Below, piece by piece: positions 1 to 7,863 of a DNA stretch of 64,000 bases. A model generated the notes under the pieces. That model ran no database searches. It saw only the letters and a list, made by a program, of their open reading frames with translations, and had not been told where the DNA came from. The stretch lies in assembly GCA_910585715.1 (NCBI GenBank), contig CAJUEX010000012.1, forward strand, positions 18,829 through 82,828, in the 5' to 3' direction. The first letter of the stretch is position 1, and every line of letters starts with the position of its first letter. The position numbers and the translations under genes are program-made. Source of the stretch: an uncultured Lachnospiraceae bacterium. Lineage in GTDB: Bacteria; Bacillota; Clostridia; Lachnospirales; Lachnospiraceae.

Positions 1-291
1 TGCAAGCAGTGTTTCTGTAATTTCCCTTGCATCTTCTACTGTTGTCGGCTTAATTACACATACTTCCATACCATTCACCCCTGCCCGTCTGCTCTGCTTC
101 ATGGGAGTTACCTTTGGTGAGGGCTTTGCCTTCGGCTTGTCCTCAACAAAATCATCAAAGTCATCCTCTTCCTTTATCGCCTTGCGTTTCGGCCTTTCTT
201 CTATTTCATCGTCATAATAGTCATCGTATAAATCATCGTCTTCTTCATCGTTTAGCTTCATCGCATTCAAAAACTTGTCCATTACACCCAT
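1..291 (-). CDS. sepF: Cell division protein SepF (partial, C-terminus beyond left edge)
   Basis: SepF binds FtsZ and the membrane and helps align the Z-ring. Translation starts at ATG 291 after an AGGAGAG ribosome-binding site and runs off the left edge, so 97 codons are visible. The first ~70 residues are a strongly acidic, then Lys/Pro-rich linker (DEEDDDLYDDYYDDEIEER). The conserved core then begins (MEVCVIKPTTVEDAREIT). yggS lies 44 bases upstream on the same strand, the usual ylm-cluster pairing in Firmicutes. The missing part is the C-terminal half of the core fold. Confidence 0.93.
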   Translation of the reverse strand, partial: MGVMDKFLNAMKLNDEEDDDLYDDYYDDEIEERPKRKAIKEEDDFDDFVEDKPKAKPSPKVTPMKQSRRAGVNGMEVCVIKPTTVEDAREITETLLA

Positions 292-335
292 TTTATACTC
301 TCCTTATATTTTCCTGTCCATAAGACAGCTTTTGT

Positions 336-1028
336 TTACACTGTATAGTCCCTTTCTCCAAAAATGCCAGTACCCACTCTTACAAAATCAGCGCCTTCTT
401 CTACGGCTGTTTCATAATCGCCTGTCATGCCCATGGAAAGATACTCTATAGATACATTATCAATGTTTTTCCGCATTATGTCAACAGCTATTTGCTTTAG
501 TTTCCTAAAATGCCCCCGATTATCTTCCGGATTTTCCACATATGGAGCAATGGTCATATAGCCTTTTATACAAATATTAGGCAGTTTGGCAATTGCCATA
601 GTCAACTCACAGGCATTTTCAGGGGTACATCCGAATTTGCTTTCTTCCCTCGCCACATTCACTTCGATTAAAATATTGACCTGCACCTGCTTCTTTACGG
701 CTTCCCGGCTTATTTCCTCTGCAAGCCTTAAAGAATCCACACTATGTATCAGAAATACCTTATCTACGATATATTTTACTTTATTTCTCTGTAAATGTCC
801 AATCATATGCCATTTTATATCTTTTGGCAGCGCCTCATATTTCTCCACAAGCTCCTGCACCTTGTTTTCTCCAAAATGCCGGCAGCCATGGTTATATATT
901 TCTGACAGCATGGAAACAGGCTTTGTTTTGCTCACCGCAATCAACGTAACCTCTTCCGGCTTTCTTTCTGCTCTTTTACAGGCAGCCTGAATATTCTGAA
1001 CTACCTGGTCATAATTATGTGTCAACAT
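336..1028 (-). CDS. yggS: PLP homeostasis protein, YggS/PLPBP family
   Basis: A cytosolic pyridoxal-phosphate-binding protein with an alanine-racemase-like barrel and no known catalytic activity; it buffers PLP. The 230-residue length is normal for the family. The PLP lysine is in the N-terminal AVSKTKP segment, and the phosphate-binding end reads LSMGMTGDYETAVEEGADFVRVGTGIFG. The start is ATG 1028, preceded by an AGAAGGGA ribosome-binding site. sepF follows 44 bases downstream. Upstream there is no gene until 1437, only the long palindromic repeat. Confidence 0.96.
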   Translation of the reverse strand: MLTHNYDQVVQNIQAACKRAERKPEEVTLIAVSKTKPVSMLSEIYNHGCRHFGENKVQELVEKYEALPKDIKWHMIGHLQRNKVKYIVDKVFLIHSVDSLRLAEEISREAVKKQVQVNILIEVNVAREESKFGCTPENACELTMAIAKLPNICIKGYMTIAPYVENPEDNRGHFRKLKQIAVDIMRKNIDNVSIEYLSMGMTGDYETAVEEGADFVRVGTGIFGERDYTV

Positions 1029-1060
1029 ATTTAATATCCCTTCTACTTTTTTGTTTTAAT

Positions 1061-1424
1061 CGTTCGTAACAGTTCAGACAGCGGCTTTCCCCACAGATAC
1101 CCTAAAGGAAGTCCTTATAAAATCGCCAGTACTTAGCGTGGTATTTTCGAGCTTAGGAACTGTTAAGAAATAACTTTTAAATAGTGCGCAGGATTTTTTT
1201 TCGAGAGTACCGCTCAAAAATCAGGCGCATAGCGGGCTATGTAACTGATTTTTGAGCGGTGCTATCGGAGAAAAAGACAAGCAATATGAAAAGTTATTTC
1301 TTAACAGTTCCTTAGTACTGCTGCGTTTTTATCAGAGCGGGAGCGTGACGACGTAGAAACATTCTCTGCGGGAAGCACGTCCCGGTATCTGTGGGGAAAG
1401 CCGCTGGCTGAACTGTTACGAACG
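1061..1424 (+). repeat. Long palindromic intergenic element, copy 1 (interrupted)
   Basis: Outer arms 1061-1101 and 1384-1424 are inverted repeats matching at 40 of 41 positions. They begin and end with the family tips (GTAACAGTTCAG / CTGAACTGTTAC). Inside is the family core (roughly 1117-1156 and 1311-1370), which contains AGTACTTAGCGTGG, TTTTCGAGCTTAG, GCGTTTTTATCAGAGCGGG and GACGACGTAGAAACAT. The core is split by a separate 154-bp hairpin element at 1157-1310. No coding potential is seen. The 3' end of the HlyD-like gene (stop at 1437) comes within about 15 bases of the right arm. Confidence 0.85.
1157..1310 (+). mobile_element. 154-bp MITE-like hairpin element inserted in repeat copy 1
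   Basis: The ends are a perfect 22-bp terminal inverted repeat, 1157-1178 and 1289-1310, beginning GAACTGTTAAGAAATAAC. It is flanked by a direct 5-bp duplication CTTAG at 1152-1156 and 1311-1315. Removing the insert and one CTTAG restores the family core (TTCGAGCTTAG-TACTGCTGCG). Inside is a second perfect 16-bp inverted repeat (1209-1224 and 1245-1260, ACCGCTCAAAAATCAG). There is no ORF of transposase size, so it would need to be moved in trans. The insertion is read directly from sequence; calling it a MITE is inference. Confidence 0.8.
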
Positions 1425-1436
1425 ACCTTCCGTCTG

Positions 1437-2822
1437 TTAATGGGTGAAATCATCATCCTTGACGCTTTCCGCCTCCAGAACAATATGGTCATATACGCTT
1501 AATCCATAAGTGGTATTGGATTTGACGATAGAATATTCTTCATTGGAGTAAAGCACTGTAATTTCTTTAAAATCCGCATAGCCTTTATTTATATTGTAGA
1601 CTCCCATCAGAGTCCCCACTTTGCTGATCGGATATTTTTCTGTGGAATCCGGCTTGCATATATAGTCTCCAATGCGAAGGGTGATAGTATCCACATAATA
1701 ATCCGTTTCAGATTCAGAATAAATCGTAGTCTCTATAAATTCTGTGGTAACCGTTCCGTCCACATATGTTTCCCGCATAAAACCGCTTTTTGAGCTGTTG
1801 CCGCCCTGAATAATATAATCCTTTGGAACCAGATAAAATTCCTTTTCCACAATAGCGCTGTTTGGAATTTTCAGCCCTTCTTCTTCTTCTTCCAAAATCT
1901 CGATATCGATAAAACGGTCAGTTGCAAAAGAAATCATGGAATTATTAAAATCCAGCTTTACATAAGTGCCGTCTTCATTTTGAAGGACATTTACCTTACC
2001 CCAGGAGGTCGTCTGGTTTTTTAAAAACTTTACATTCACATATTCCTTTTTCAATAATTCTTCGGCTCTTTCCGGTGTAGTTTCGATTACAATGGACCAG
2101 TTTTCATCCGTAACCAACTTATACAAAACATCACCGTTGCTTACAAGCTCATTGGCTATCAGCTTGTTTTTTTCGTATTCTTTTTCATCCATAATTTCTT
2201 TTGTTATGGCGGAAGGGGCCAATTCCTCATAACCATCTATGGAATATACCACAACGCCGCTTTTGGGCGCATTGCACAAATTAACAAGACCTGCTGCTTC
2301 TCCTCGGATTTCCTCTAAATTGTTCATCATATTATGATTGGAAAGCTTTAGGGCCGTTCCCTTTAACTCATATTTAAAATCGTATATATAGTTGAATTCC
2401 TTTGTTGAAAAATTACGGCTGAAATTTACAATATCTGTCTTTATCTGGGACAAATCATCCTTTGACAGCTGCACGCTGGTATCATCCGTATCAATTAAAT
2501 CCGCAATTTTTCCGCTCTCGTCAATTGTACACACCAGATTCCCTACGCCAACGTGCTCCCCTTCCCTTGCAAAATAATTGATATAGCCGGACTGGGTGCC
2601 GGCAACGGGTTCTTCCTTGCGGATGGCAATTCCTTTATAAACATTAGATACGCTTAAGGAGCCGGTAGTAACTTCATAACCGATAATATGCTTGGAAGTA
2701 AAATACATATATACACAAATGATAATATAAATAAAAATGATTCCAAAAATAATCATTCCGATATTTATATTTAAAGGGCGCCGATATTGAGTTATCTTTG
2801 CAGGCTTTTTACCACGGGACAC
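1437..2822 (-). CDS. HlyD-like membrane-anchored periplasmic-adaptor-type protein
   Basis: A 461-residue protein with a short basic N-terminus, one membrane segment (~22-42, NIGMIIFGIIFIYIIICVYM) and an extracytoplasmic body. Around residues 60-105 is a biotinyl/lipoyl-like half motif (GYINYFAREGEHVGVGNLV), as in HlyD/RND membrane-fusion proteins. There is no long coiled-coil hairpin and no transporter gene beside it, so it may not serve an efflux pump. The start is GTG 2822 with AGGAGAG about 9 bases upstream. It is a common neighbour of yggS/sepF in Lachnospiraceae (recalled). The substrate is unknown. Confidence 0.7.
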   Translation of the reverse strand: MSRGKKPAKITQYRRPLNINIGMIIFGIIFIYIIICVYMYFTSKHIIGYEVTTGSLSVSNVYKGIAIRKEEPVAGTQSGYINYFAREGEHVGVGNLVCTIDESGKIADLIDTDDTSVQLSKDDLSQIKTDIVNFSRNFSTKEFNYIYDFKYELKGTALKLSNHNMMNNLEEIRGEAAGLVNLCNAPKSGVVVYSIDGYEELAPSAITKEIMDEKEYEKNKLIANELVSNGDVLYKLVTDENWSIVIETTPERAEELLKKEYVNVKFLKNQTTSWGKVNVLQNEDGTYVKLDFNNSMISFATDRFIDIEILEEEEEGLKIPNSAIVEKEFYLVPKDYIIQGGNSSKSGFMRETYVDGTVTTEFIETTIYSESETDYYVDTITLRIGDYICKPDSTEKYPISKVGTLMGVYNINKGYADFKEITVLYSNEEYSIVKSNTTYGLSVYDHIVLEAESVKDDDFTH

Positions 2823-2883
2823 AAAAAAAGTTCTCCTCTCCTGGCTGTCCTCCGATTCCTATGGGGGACTTGTCACTTTCTAT

Positions 2884-2909
2884 AAAAAAACCCCGGAAAG
2901 CATCCGAGG
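2884..2909 (-). terminator. Rho-independent terminator after the P-loop gene
   Basis: Read on the minus strand, CCTCGG-ATGCTTT-CCGGGG forms a 5-of-6 stem followed directly by seven T. It lies 27 bases after the stop of the 2936-3355 gene. Confidence 0.8.
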
Positions 2910-2935
2910 CTTTTATGAGCTGTTACATGTTATCC

Positions 2936-3355
2936 TTATAAGGACACAATTACCTTCTCTTTCATTTCTTCCGGAAGGTCTTCTTTATCCATTCCAATAC
3001 TTAAAATGAAATCAATATTGTATGTATCACCAAGCTTTTCCAGCTTTTCAACGGTATCCGTAATGTCCCTTCCTTCTAAACATGCAATTTTTAAGAAACT
3101 GTCCAGATACATTTGCTGTAAGTCATGGTCCTGGGAAATGATTCCGGAAATAAATCCGACAAACTCAGCGCTTTCTTCAATCATATACTGGGATACATCG
3201 ATTAAGCGAACCTTATTATTTAGTTCGAACATATGCTTTGTACTTTTATCCAGATATACAATATTGCCGGCAGCTTCCTTTATCTGGGAATTCACCTTGT
3301 CTAACAGATGCTTTGTCTTACCTTTTCCTTTATTTCCAACAATTAACTGTACCAT
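2936..3355 (-). CDS. Small P-loop protein of unknown function
   Basis: A 139-residue cytosolic protein that opens with a Walker A motif (VGNKGKGKTK, residues ~6-15). The rest is helical and charged. No clear Walker B partner or DNA-binding motif is seen. Similar short proteins in Clostridia are often loosely named twitching-motility or ATPase proteins (recalled); nothing here supports motility. The start is ATG 3355 with a strong GGAGGGA ribosome-binding site. It has its own promoter (3404-3432) and terminator, so it is probably a single-gene transcript. Confidence 0.7.
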   Translation of the reverse strand: MVQLIVGNKGKGKTKHLLDKVNSQIKEAAGNIVYLDKSTKHMFELNNKVRLIDVSQYMIEESAEFVGFISGIISQDHDLQQMYLDSFLKIACLEGRDITDTVEKLEKLGDTYNIDFILSIGMDKEDLPEEMKEKVIVSL

Positions 3356-3403
3356 ATGCAGTCCCTCCTGTATTTCTTTTTTGCATTGTTTTCCGATATG
3401 TTT

Positions 3404-3432
3404 ATTATAGTAGATTCCAAACCAAAATACAA
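3404..3432 (-). promoter_or_regulatory. Sigma-A-type promoter for the P-loop gene
   Basis: On the minus strand there is a perfect -10 TATAAT (3404-3409), a 17-base spacer and -35 TTGTAT (3427-3432). It lies about 50 bases upstream of the ATG at 3355. Confidence 0.65.
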
Positions 3433-3475
3433 CCTGAAATTATCTTATCATAGTTTCTTTTGCTCTTTCGTTTTT

Positions 3476-3530
3476 ACAGTTCAGACAACAGATTATTCCG
3501 CAGGCGCCGGAAAGGACTTCTGTCAGGTTC
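3476..3530 (+). repeat. Remnant of one arm of the palindromic element family
   Basis: The segment starts ACAGTTCAGACAACAGAT and resembles the left arm of the copy at 33084 (CCGTTCAGACAGCAGAT). No core and no matching right arm follow. It ends on the stop codon of the carboxypeptidase gene at 3529, so the gene's 3' end abuts or lies in the remnant. Confidence 0.5.
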
Positions 3531-4512
3531 ATTGTCCGATTTCCGATAACAAATCCGTCATCTCTTCATACAGGATTCCCCGTTCGGAACACTTTAAGAT
3601 GACCGAAATATAAGGATTGCCGGCAGTATCCTTTGTATAAAGAATCAGGCAGTTCCTTGCCGATGACGTAGTTCCTGTTTTGCCGCCGATTACCTTTACA
3701 TTTTCCGGCGGGTTATAGGTACCCTTAATATACAAATTAGTGCTTTCACAGGACAGCTCCTTTGATTTTCCTTCTTTATCCTTGTAAACCGTACTATAGG
3801 TAGGCGCATTTATAATTTCATTAAACTCATCATACTGAATGGCTTCCTTAAATATCAGGTATAAATCATATGCTGTAACATAATGTCCCTCTTCCGTCAG
3901 TCCATGGGGATTCTTAAAAGAACATCTGGTAGCGCCAAGAGCCCTGGCTTCCTCGTTCATCAAAGCGCAAAACTGTTCCACGCTGCCGGAAATTCCCTCG
4001 GCAATCAAAACAGCCGCATCATTGCCGGAGGACATCAATAAACCATGAAGAGCCTGCTCCAGTGTCATGGTATCTCCTTCCTTTAAACCGATAAGGCTTG
4101 CCCCTGATTCCGTAATTTCCACATTGGCGCTTGCAGTATAGATATCGTCCAGATTTCCGTATTTTAAGGCAATCAGTGCCGTCATTACCTTGGTAAGGCT
4201 TGCCGGCTCCATCTGCTCATACTGGTTTTTGGCATAAAGGATGTCTTTCTTATTTAAATCACACAATAAAGCTGCTGCGGACTCTTCAATCTGCACATCA
4301 TTTGCGGAAACCGATGCCTTCAGGGTAACGCATAAATCCGTAGCAAACCCGCTTGCCGCTTCTTCTGCCTGTTCCTCTGAAAAGCGGAAGCTGGAAATAT
4401 TGGAATTCCGGTCATATGCCATGTCATATTTATCCGCCCTGCAGCCTGTTATAGAAAGGCAGAGCAGAATCATTATCATACAGTTTGCTGTTTTTCTACT
4501 TGTACATTTCAC
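3529..4512 (-). CDS. D-alanyl-D-alanine carboxypeptidase (DacF/PBP5 type), lipoprotein
   Basis: A serine DD-peptidase that trims the terminal D-Ala of peptidoglycan stems outside the membrane. All three penicillin-binding motifs are present: ASLTKVMTA (SxxK), SGNDAAV (SxN) and GGKTGTT (KTG). The N-terminus has a lipobox (LSITGC), so the protein is probably lipid-anchored. At 327 residues it ends soon after the peptidase domain and lacks the C-terminal beta domain of full PBP5 proteins. The start is GTG 4512, overlapping mgsA by 17 bases, with AGAGGAG about 11 bases upstream. Confidence 0.88.
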   Translation of the reverse strand: MKCTSRKTANCMIMILLCLSITGCRADKYDMAYDRNSNISSFRFSEEQAEEAASGFATDLCVTLKASVSANDVQIEESAAALLCDLNKKDILYAKNQYEQMEPASLTKVMTALIALKYGNLDDIYTASANVEITESGASLIGLKEGDTMTLEQALHGLLMSSGNDAAVLIAEGISGSVEQFCALMNEEARALGATRCSFKNPHGLTEEGHYVTAYDLYLIFKEAIQYDEFNEIINAPTYSTVYKDKEGKSKELSCESTNLYIKGTYNPPENVKVIGGKTGTTSSARNCLILYTKDTAGNPYISVILKCSERGILYEEMTDLLSEIGQ

Positions 4513-4891
4513 GCCACTCTAAATCTCCTCTGTCAAGTGATTTAATTAAAAGCTCCGCCGATGCTAAATTGGTAGCAAGGGGAATGTTATGCACATCACA
4601 TAATCTGACTACATTATTCACATCCGGCTCATGGCTCTTGGATGTAAGCGGGTCTCTTAAGAAAATGACCAGGTCAATCTGATTATGTTCAATTTGCGCC
4701 CCAATCTGCTGTTCGCCCCCTAAATGCCCTGCCAGATACTTATGGACATTTAAATTGGTCACTTCTTCAATCAGTCTTCCTGTGGTGCCTGTTGCATATA
4801 AGTCGTTTTTGCTTAAAATTCCCCGATAAGCGATGCAGAAATTCTGCATCAGCTTCTTTTTTGCATCGTGTGCAATCAATGCAATATTCAT
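4496..4891 (-). CDS. mgsA: Methylglyoxal synthase
   Basis: Converts dihydroxyacetone phosphate to methylglyoxal and phosphate, a bypass used under phosphate stress. The 131-residue protein shows the family hallmarks: MNIALIAHDAKK, YATGTTGRLIEE, GHLGGEQQIGA and IFLRDPLTSKSHEPD, with the catalytic Asp and His. An in-frame upstream extension to 5146 was rejected because GGAGGAGAGAAGG precedes ATG 4891 and the family begins here. It lies between rodA (17 bases upstream) and the carboxypeptidase gene (17-base overlap), so it is co-transcribed with the cell-shape cluster. Confidence 0.96.
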   Translation of the reverse strand: MNIALIAHDAKKKLMQNFCIAYRGILSKNDLYATGTTGRLIEEVTNLNVHKYLAGHLGGEQQIGAQIEHNQIDLVIFLRDPLTSKSHEPDVNNVVRLCDVHNIPLATNLASAELLIKSLDRGDLEWREMYK

Positions 4892-4908
4892 ATACCTTCT
4901 CTCCTCCC

Positions 4909-6021
4909 CTAACTGTATTTTCGAATTCCCTGTAACCCCACATTTAAAACAAAGCCCATGCCGATGTAAGAACTGACCAGGGAAGTCAATCCGTAGCTGA
5001 CAAAAGGAAGCGGAATTCCCGTATTGGGCATAAGACCTGTTGCAACGGCAATGTTCATAAAGCTTTGAATCCCCACAATAGTAGCCATTCCGGCACATAT
5101 TAACGTACCGGCCAGATCCTTTGCCCTTTTTGCAATCAACACGCATTCAATTGCAATCAGGGTCAGCAGCACGATAACGGTACAGCCTCCTAAAAATCCA
5201 AGCTCCTCTCCCACAATGGCAAAGATAAAATCTGTCTGGGGTTCAGAAATAAAATTGCCGTTTTTTACGGAACCCACTTCGTTATTTTTATAGCCCTTTC
5301 CGAAAAGCTGTCCTGAGCCAATTGCCATTTTGGAATTTTCCTGCTGATAGCCCTCATCATTTTTGTATTCATCCGGCTGAAGCCATGCCAGAATACGGGT
5401 CTGCTGGTAATCCTCAATAAGATTCTGTTCCGGCTGAAGCACGATTACAAGAAAAATAACGGCAAGAGGAATTACCACCGCCAGTATGCCGGCAATAATT
5501 TTATAGCTTAATCCGCCAATGAACAACAGCACACAAAACAATACAGCTATCAAAATGGTAGTGGACATATCCGGCTGCTTGTACACGAAATACAGCGGAA
5601 CTGCCGCAAGCACTACACAGCTTATCAGAATCTTGAAAGTATTCAGCTTTTCCTTATGTTTCATGATATACTGTGCAAAGAATAAAATCAATAGTATTTT
5701 TGTTACTTCCGAAGGCTGAAACCTGATTCCCGCTATGGTGACCCATCTGGTAGCGCCTCCCGCCCTATATCCCATATAACGGACTAAAGCAAGAAGAAGC
5801 AGATTAAATCCATATAAAATCCAATAAAACTGCAGAAAAAAACTGTAATCAAATAAGGATATTACCACCATCAGGAACAATCCCACGATAAATCCCATAA
5901 TCTGCTTGTCCTGCACGCTTTCCTGAGCGCTGCCAACTACCATAATTCCTAAAATGGTAATGGCAGCCATCAGTATCACTAATTTAAAATCATAATCTCT
6001 AACCCGGTATCTTTTTAACAT
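4909..6021 (-). CDS. rodA: SEDS-family peptidoglycan glycosyltransferase RodA
   Basis: A 370-residue polytopic membrane protein of the FtsW/RodA/SpoVE family, which polymerises lipid II together with a class B PBP. About ten hydrophobic segments are visible. Conserved SEDS signatures include GGATRWVTIAGIRFQPSE and the late MPNTGIPLPFVSYGLTS loop. The PBP2/mre context in the same run favours RodA over FtsW. ATG 6021 lies four bases after the minE stop with only a weak GGTGAT, suggesting translational coupling. Confidence 0.93.
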   Translation of the reverse strand: MLKRYRVRDYDFKLVILMAAITILGIMVVGSAQESVQDKQIMGFIVGLFLMVVISLFDYSFFLQFYWILYGFNLLLLALVRYMGYRAGGATRWVTIAGIRFQPSEVTKILLILFFAQYIMKHKEKLNTFKILISCVVLAAVPLYFVYKQPDMSTTILIAVLFCVLLFIGGLSYKIIAGILAVVIPLAVIFLVIVLQPEQNLIEDYQQTRILAWLQPDEYKNDEGYQQENSKMAIGSGQLFGKGYKNNEVGSVKNGNFISEPQTDFIFAIVGEELGFLGGCTVIVLLTLIAIECVLIAKRAKDLAGTLICAGMATIVGIQSFMNIAVATGLMPNTGIPLPFVSYGLTSLVSSYIGMGFVLNVGLQGIRKYS

Positions 6022-6025
6022 GTTA

Positions 6026-6244
6026 TCACCAAAATACGTTTATTTTCCGCTTACTTACCTGTACTTCCATTTTATTGATATCTATCTGCATATATTTGGA
6101 AATTACCTTTGCAATGTCCCGTTTTATATATTCCATGGTCTCCGGCGTACAGTTGATTCTGTCTGAAATCAGAAGGATCTTCAGCCGGTCCTTTGCAATA
6201 TCGCCGGAACTTTTCTTTTTAAATATATGTAACAAACTTTTCAT
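6026..6244 (-). CDS. minE: Cell division topological specificity factor MinE
   Basis: A 72-residue MinE: an N-terminal amphipathic membrane/MinD-binding part (MKSLLHIFKKKSSGDIAKDRL, with LLISDR following) and a short dimerisation part ending KRKINVFW. It is shorter than the ~88-residue Escherichia protein. It stimulates MinD ATPase and drives relocation of MinCD. It follows minD by 12 bases and precedes rodA by four, in a tight operon. The ATG 6244 has GGAGGGAGCC upstream. Confidence 0.93.
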   Translation of the reverse strand: MKSLLHIFKKKSSGDIAKDRLKILLISDRINCTPETMEYIKRDIAKVISKYMQIDINKMEVQVSKRKINVFW

Positions 6245-6256
6245 GACGGCTCCCTC

Positions 6257-7048
6257 CTAATTTTTTTGAAATATTCCACCAAAACGAAACCAGATGGATT
6301 TTTCTCTTTCCAAATCAATGATAGGAACCTCTTCACCCAATATGCGCCGGCAGATGTTCATATAAGCCCTTCCTGCCAGGGTGGTGCCGCATACTAACGG
6401 CTCGCCGTGATTGGTGGCAATGACTACATTTTCATCATCATAGACCGCTCCAAGCAGGGAAACCGACAAAATGTCCTCCACATCCTCCATGCTCATCATA
6501 TCGCCCCGGCGAATCATATCCTGACGGAGCCTGTTTACCACCAGATCAATCTTGCCAAACTCATAGGCGTTTAACAGTCCGATAATCCGGTCTGCATCCC
6601 GGATGGCGGATACCTCCGGCGTAGTCACTACAATTGCCCTGTCCGCTCCTGCAATGGCATTCTGGAATCCTCTTTCGATTCCTGCCGGACAGTCTAAAAT
6701 CACATAATCGAACTGCTCTCTTAAGAGCGCCGTAAGCTTTCTCATTTGTTCCGGATTTACCGCTGTCTTATCTCTCGTCTGGGCGGATGGCAGCAAATAC
6801 AGATTGGGGTATCTCTTATCACGGATTAACGCCTGCTTCAACCGGCAGTTGCCTTCTATGACGTCAACAAGATTGTAGACAATCCGGTTTTCCAGCCCCA
6901 TGACCACGTCCAAGTTCCGAAGCCCTATATCCGTGTCGATCAATACTACCTTTTGCCCTAAATAGGCAAGCCCTGTACCGATGTTTGCGCTTGTAGTGGT
7001 TTTTCCTACACCGCCTTTTCCTGATGTGATGACAATTACTTCACTCAT
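6257..7048 (-). CDS. minD: Septum-site-determining ATPase MinD
   Basis: A deviant Walker ATPase that binds the membrane as an ATP dimer and carries MinC. The motif GKGGVGKTTTSANIG (residues 10-24), the switch DTDIGLRNLD and VVTTPEVSAIRDADRI are all typical. The C-terminus (EKSIWFRFGGIFQKN) is suitable for the membrane-targeting helix. The 263-residue length is normal. ATG 7048 has AAGGAGG upstream. There is a 91-base gap to minC. Confidence 0.97.
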   Translation of the reverse strand: MSEVIVITSGKGGVGKTTTSANIGTGLAYLGQKVVLIDTDIGLRNLDVVMGLENRIVYNLVDVIEGNCRLKQALIRDKRYPNLYLLPSAQTRDKTAVNPEQMRKLTALLREQFDYVILDCPAGIERGFQNAIAGADRAIVVTTPEVSAIRDADRIIGLLNAYEFGKIDLVVNRLRQDMIRRGDMMSMEDVEDILSVSLLGAVYDDENVVIATNHGEPLVCGTTLAGRAYMNICRRILGEEVPIIDLEREKSIWFRFGGIFQKN

Positions 7049-7139
7049 GTTTTTTCCTCCTTACCGTTCCGCTTTCTGCCGGAACCTTCAAAATGATGAT
7101 GAAATATTTGTCCCCTAAATCCGGTTTTCCTGTTCTGTT

Positions 7140-7817
7140 TTAAAAAACCAAAGCATTTAGTAATTCTTCCGTAAATTTTATGTCTTCAAACACAATCCGG
7201 TTTTCTTTTACATATGCAATCTTTGGTATATGTTTCGGCTTTATGAGCCATTTATTTTGTTTCTCGGTAAACTGCCCTTTCAAGTCTCCGATACGGAGCT
7301 GCTGGGGCGCCATATCCAGCGCTGCTACGAAGTGACTGGCTCCGTCCGCTCCTGCATAGGCTTTACCGTATAAACCACCTAATATAACAATATTTTTCTT
7401 GGAAACAATGGAAGCATTGGGATAAACATCTCCCAGAATCACTATGCTCTTTTCTGTTTCCAGTAGCTGTCCGTCTTTTAATGTGCCTTTATAAAATTGT
7501 CCTGTATTTTCAGCCTCCTCGTATTCCATCTGAGTCACAGCCTTTAAAAAGGTATGTTCTGTCTCCTGATCCTTTCCTACGATACAGGCAATCTGTATGT
7601 CACAGACACTTACGATTGCTTCGATAATCTGCCGTTCTTCCTGTTCAGACAGTTCCCTGCCTTCAAAGGTAATGGCTATTTTTGTATTTTTAAAAAACTT
7701 TTCTGAATCCTTAAACTTTACCCTGATTTCCTCAAGCAGTTCTTCAAAAGCCGCCTGCTCATCCAAAAACACTTTAAGTCCATGGGGAAAGCTTTTAATA
7801 TTTACATGATTAGTCAT
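7140..7817 (-). CDS. minC: Septum-site-determining protein MinC
   Basis: An inhibitor of FtsZ assembly delivered by MinD. The 225-residue protein has an N-terminal FtsZ-inhibiting domain (MTNHVNIKSFPHGLKVFLD...) and a C-terminal beta-helix MinD-binding domain with SIVILGDVYPNASI, NIVILGGLYGKAYAGADG and ALDMAPQQLRIGDL. It is the first min gene after PBP2 on the minus strand, 46 bases downstream of the PBP2 stop. The start ATG 7817 follows GAAGGTGC. Confidence 0.95.
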   Translation of the reverse strand: MTNHVNIKSFPHGLKVFLDEQAAFEELLEEIRVKFKDSEKFFKNTKIAITFEGRELSEQEERQIIEAIVSVCDIQIACIVGKDQETEHTFLKAVTQMEYEEAENTGQFYKGTLKDGQLLETEKSIVILGDVYPNASIVSKKNIVILGGLYGKAYAGADGASHFVAALDMAPQQLRIGDLKGQFTEKQNKWLIKPKHIPKIAYVKENRIVFEDIKFTEELLNALVF

Positions 7818-7863
7818 TTATGCACCTTCTTTTATTTCGATTGCTTTTTTGTATGGCTGGCTT

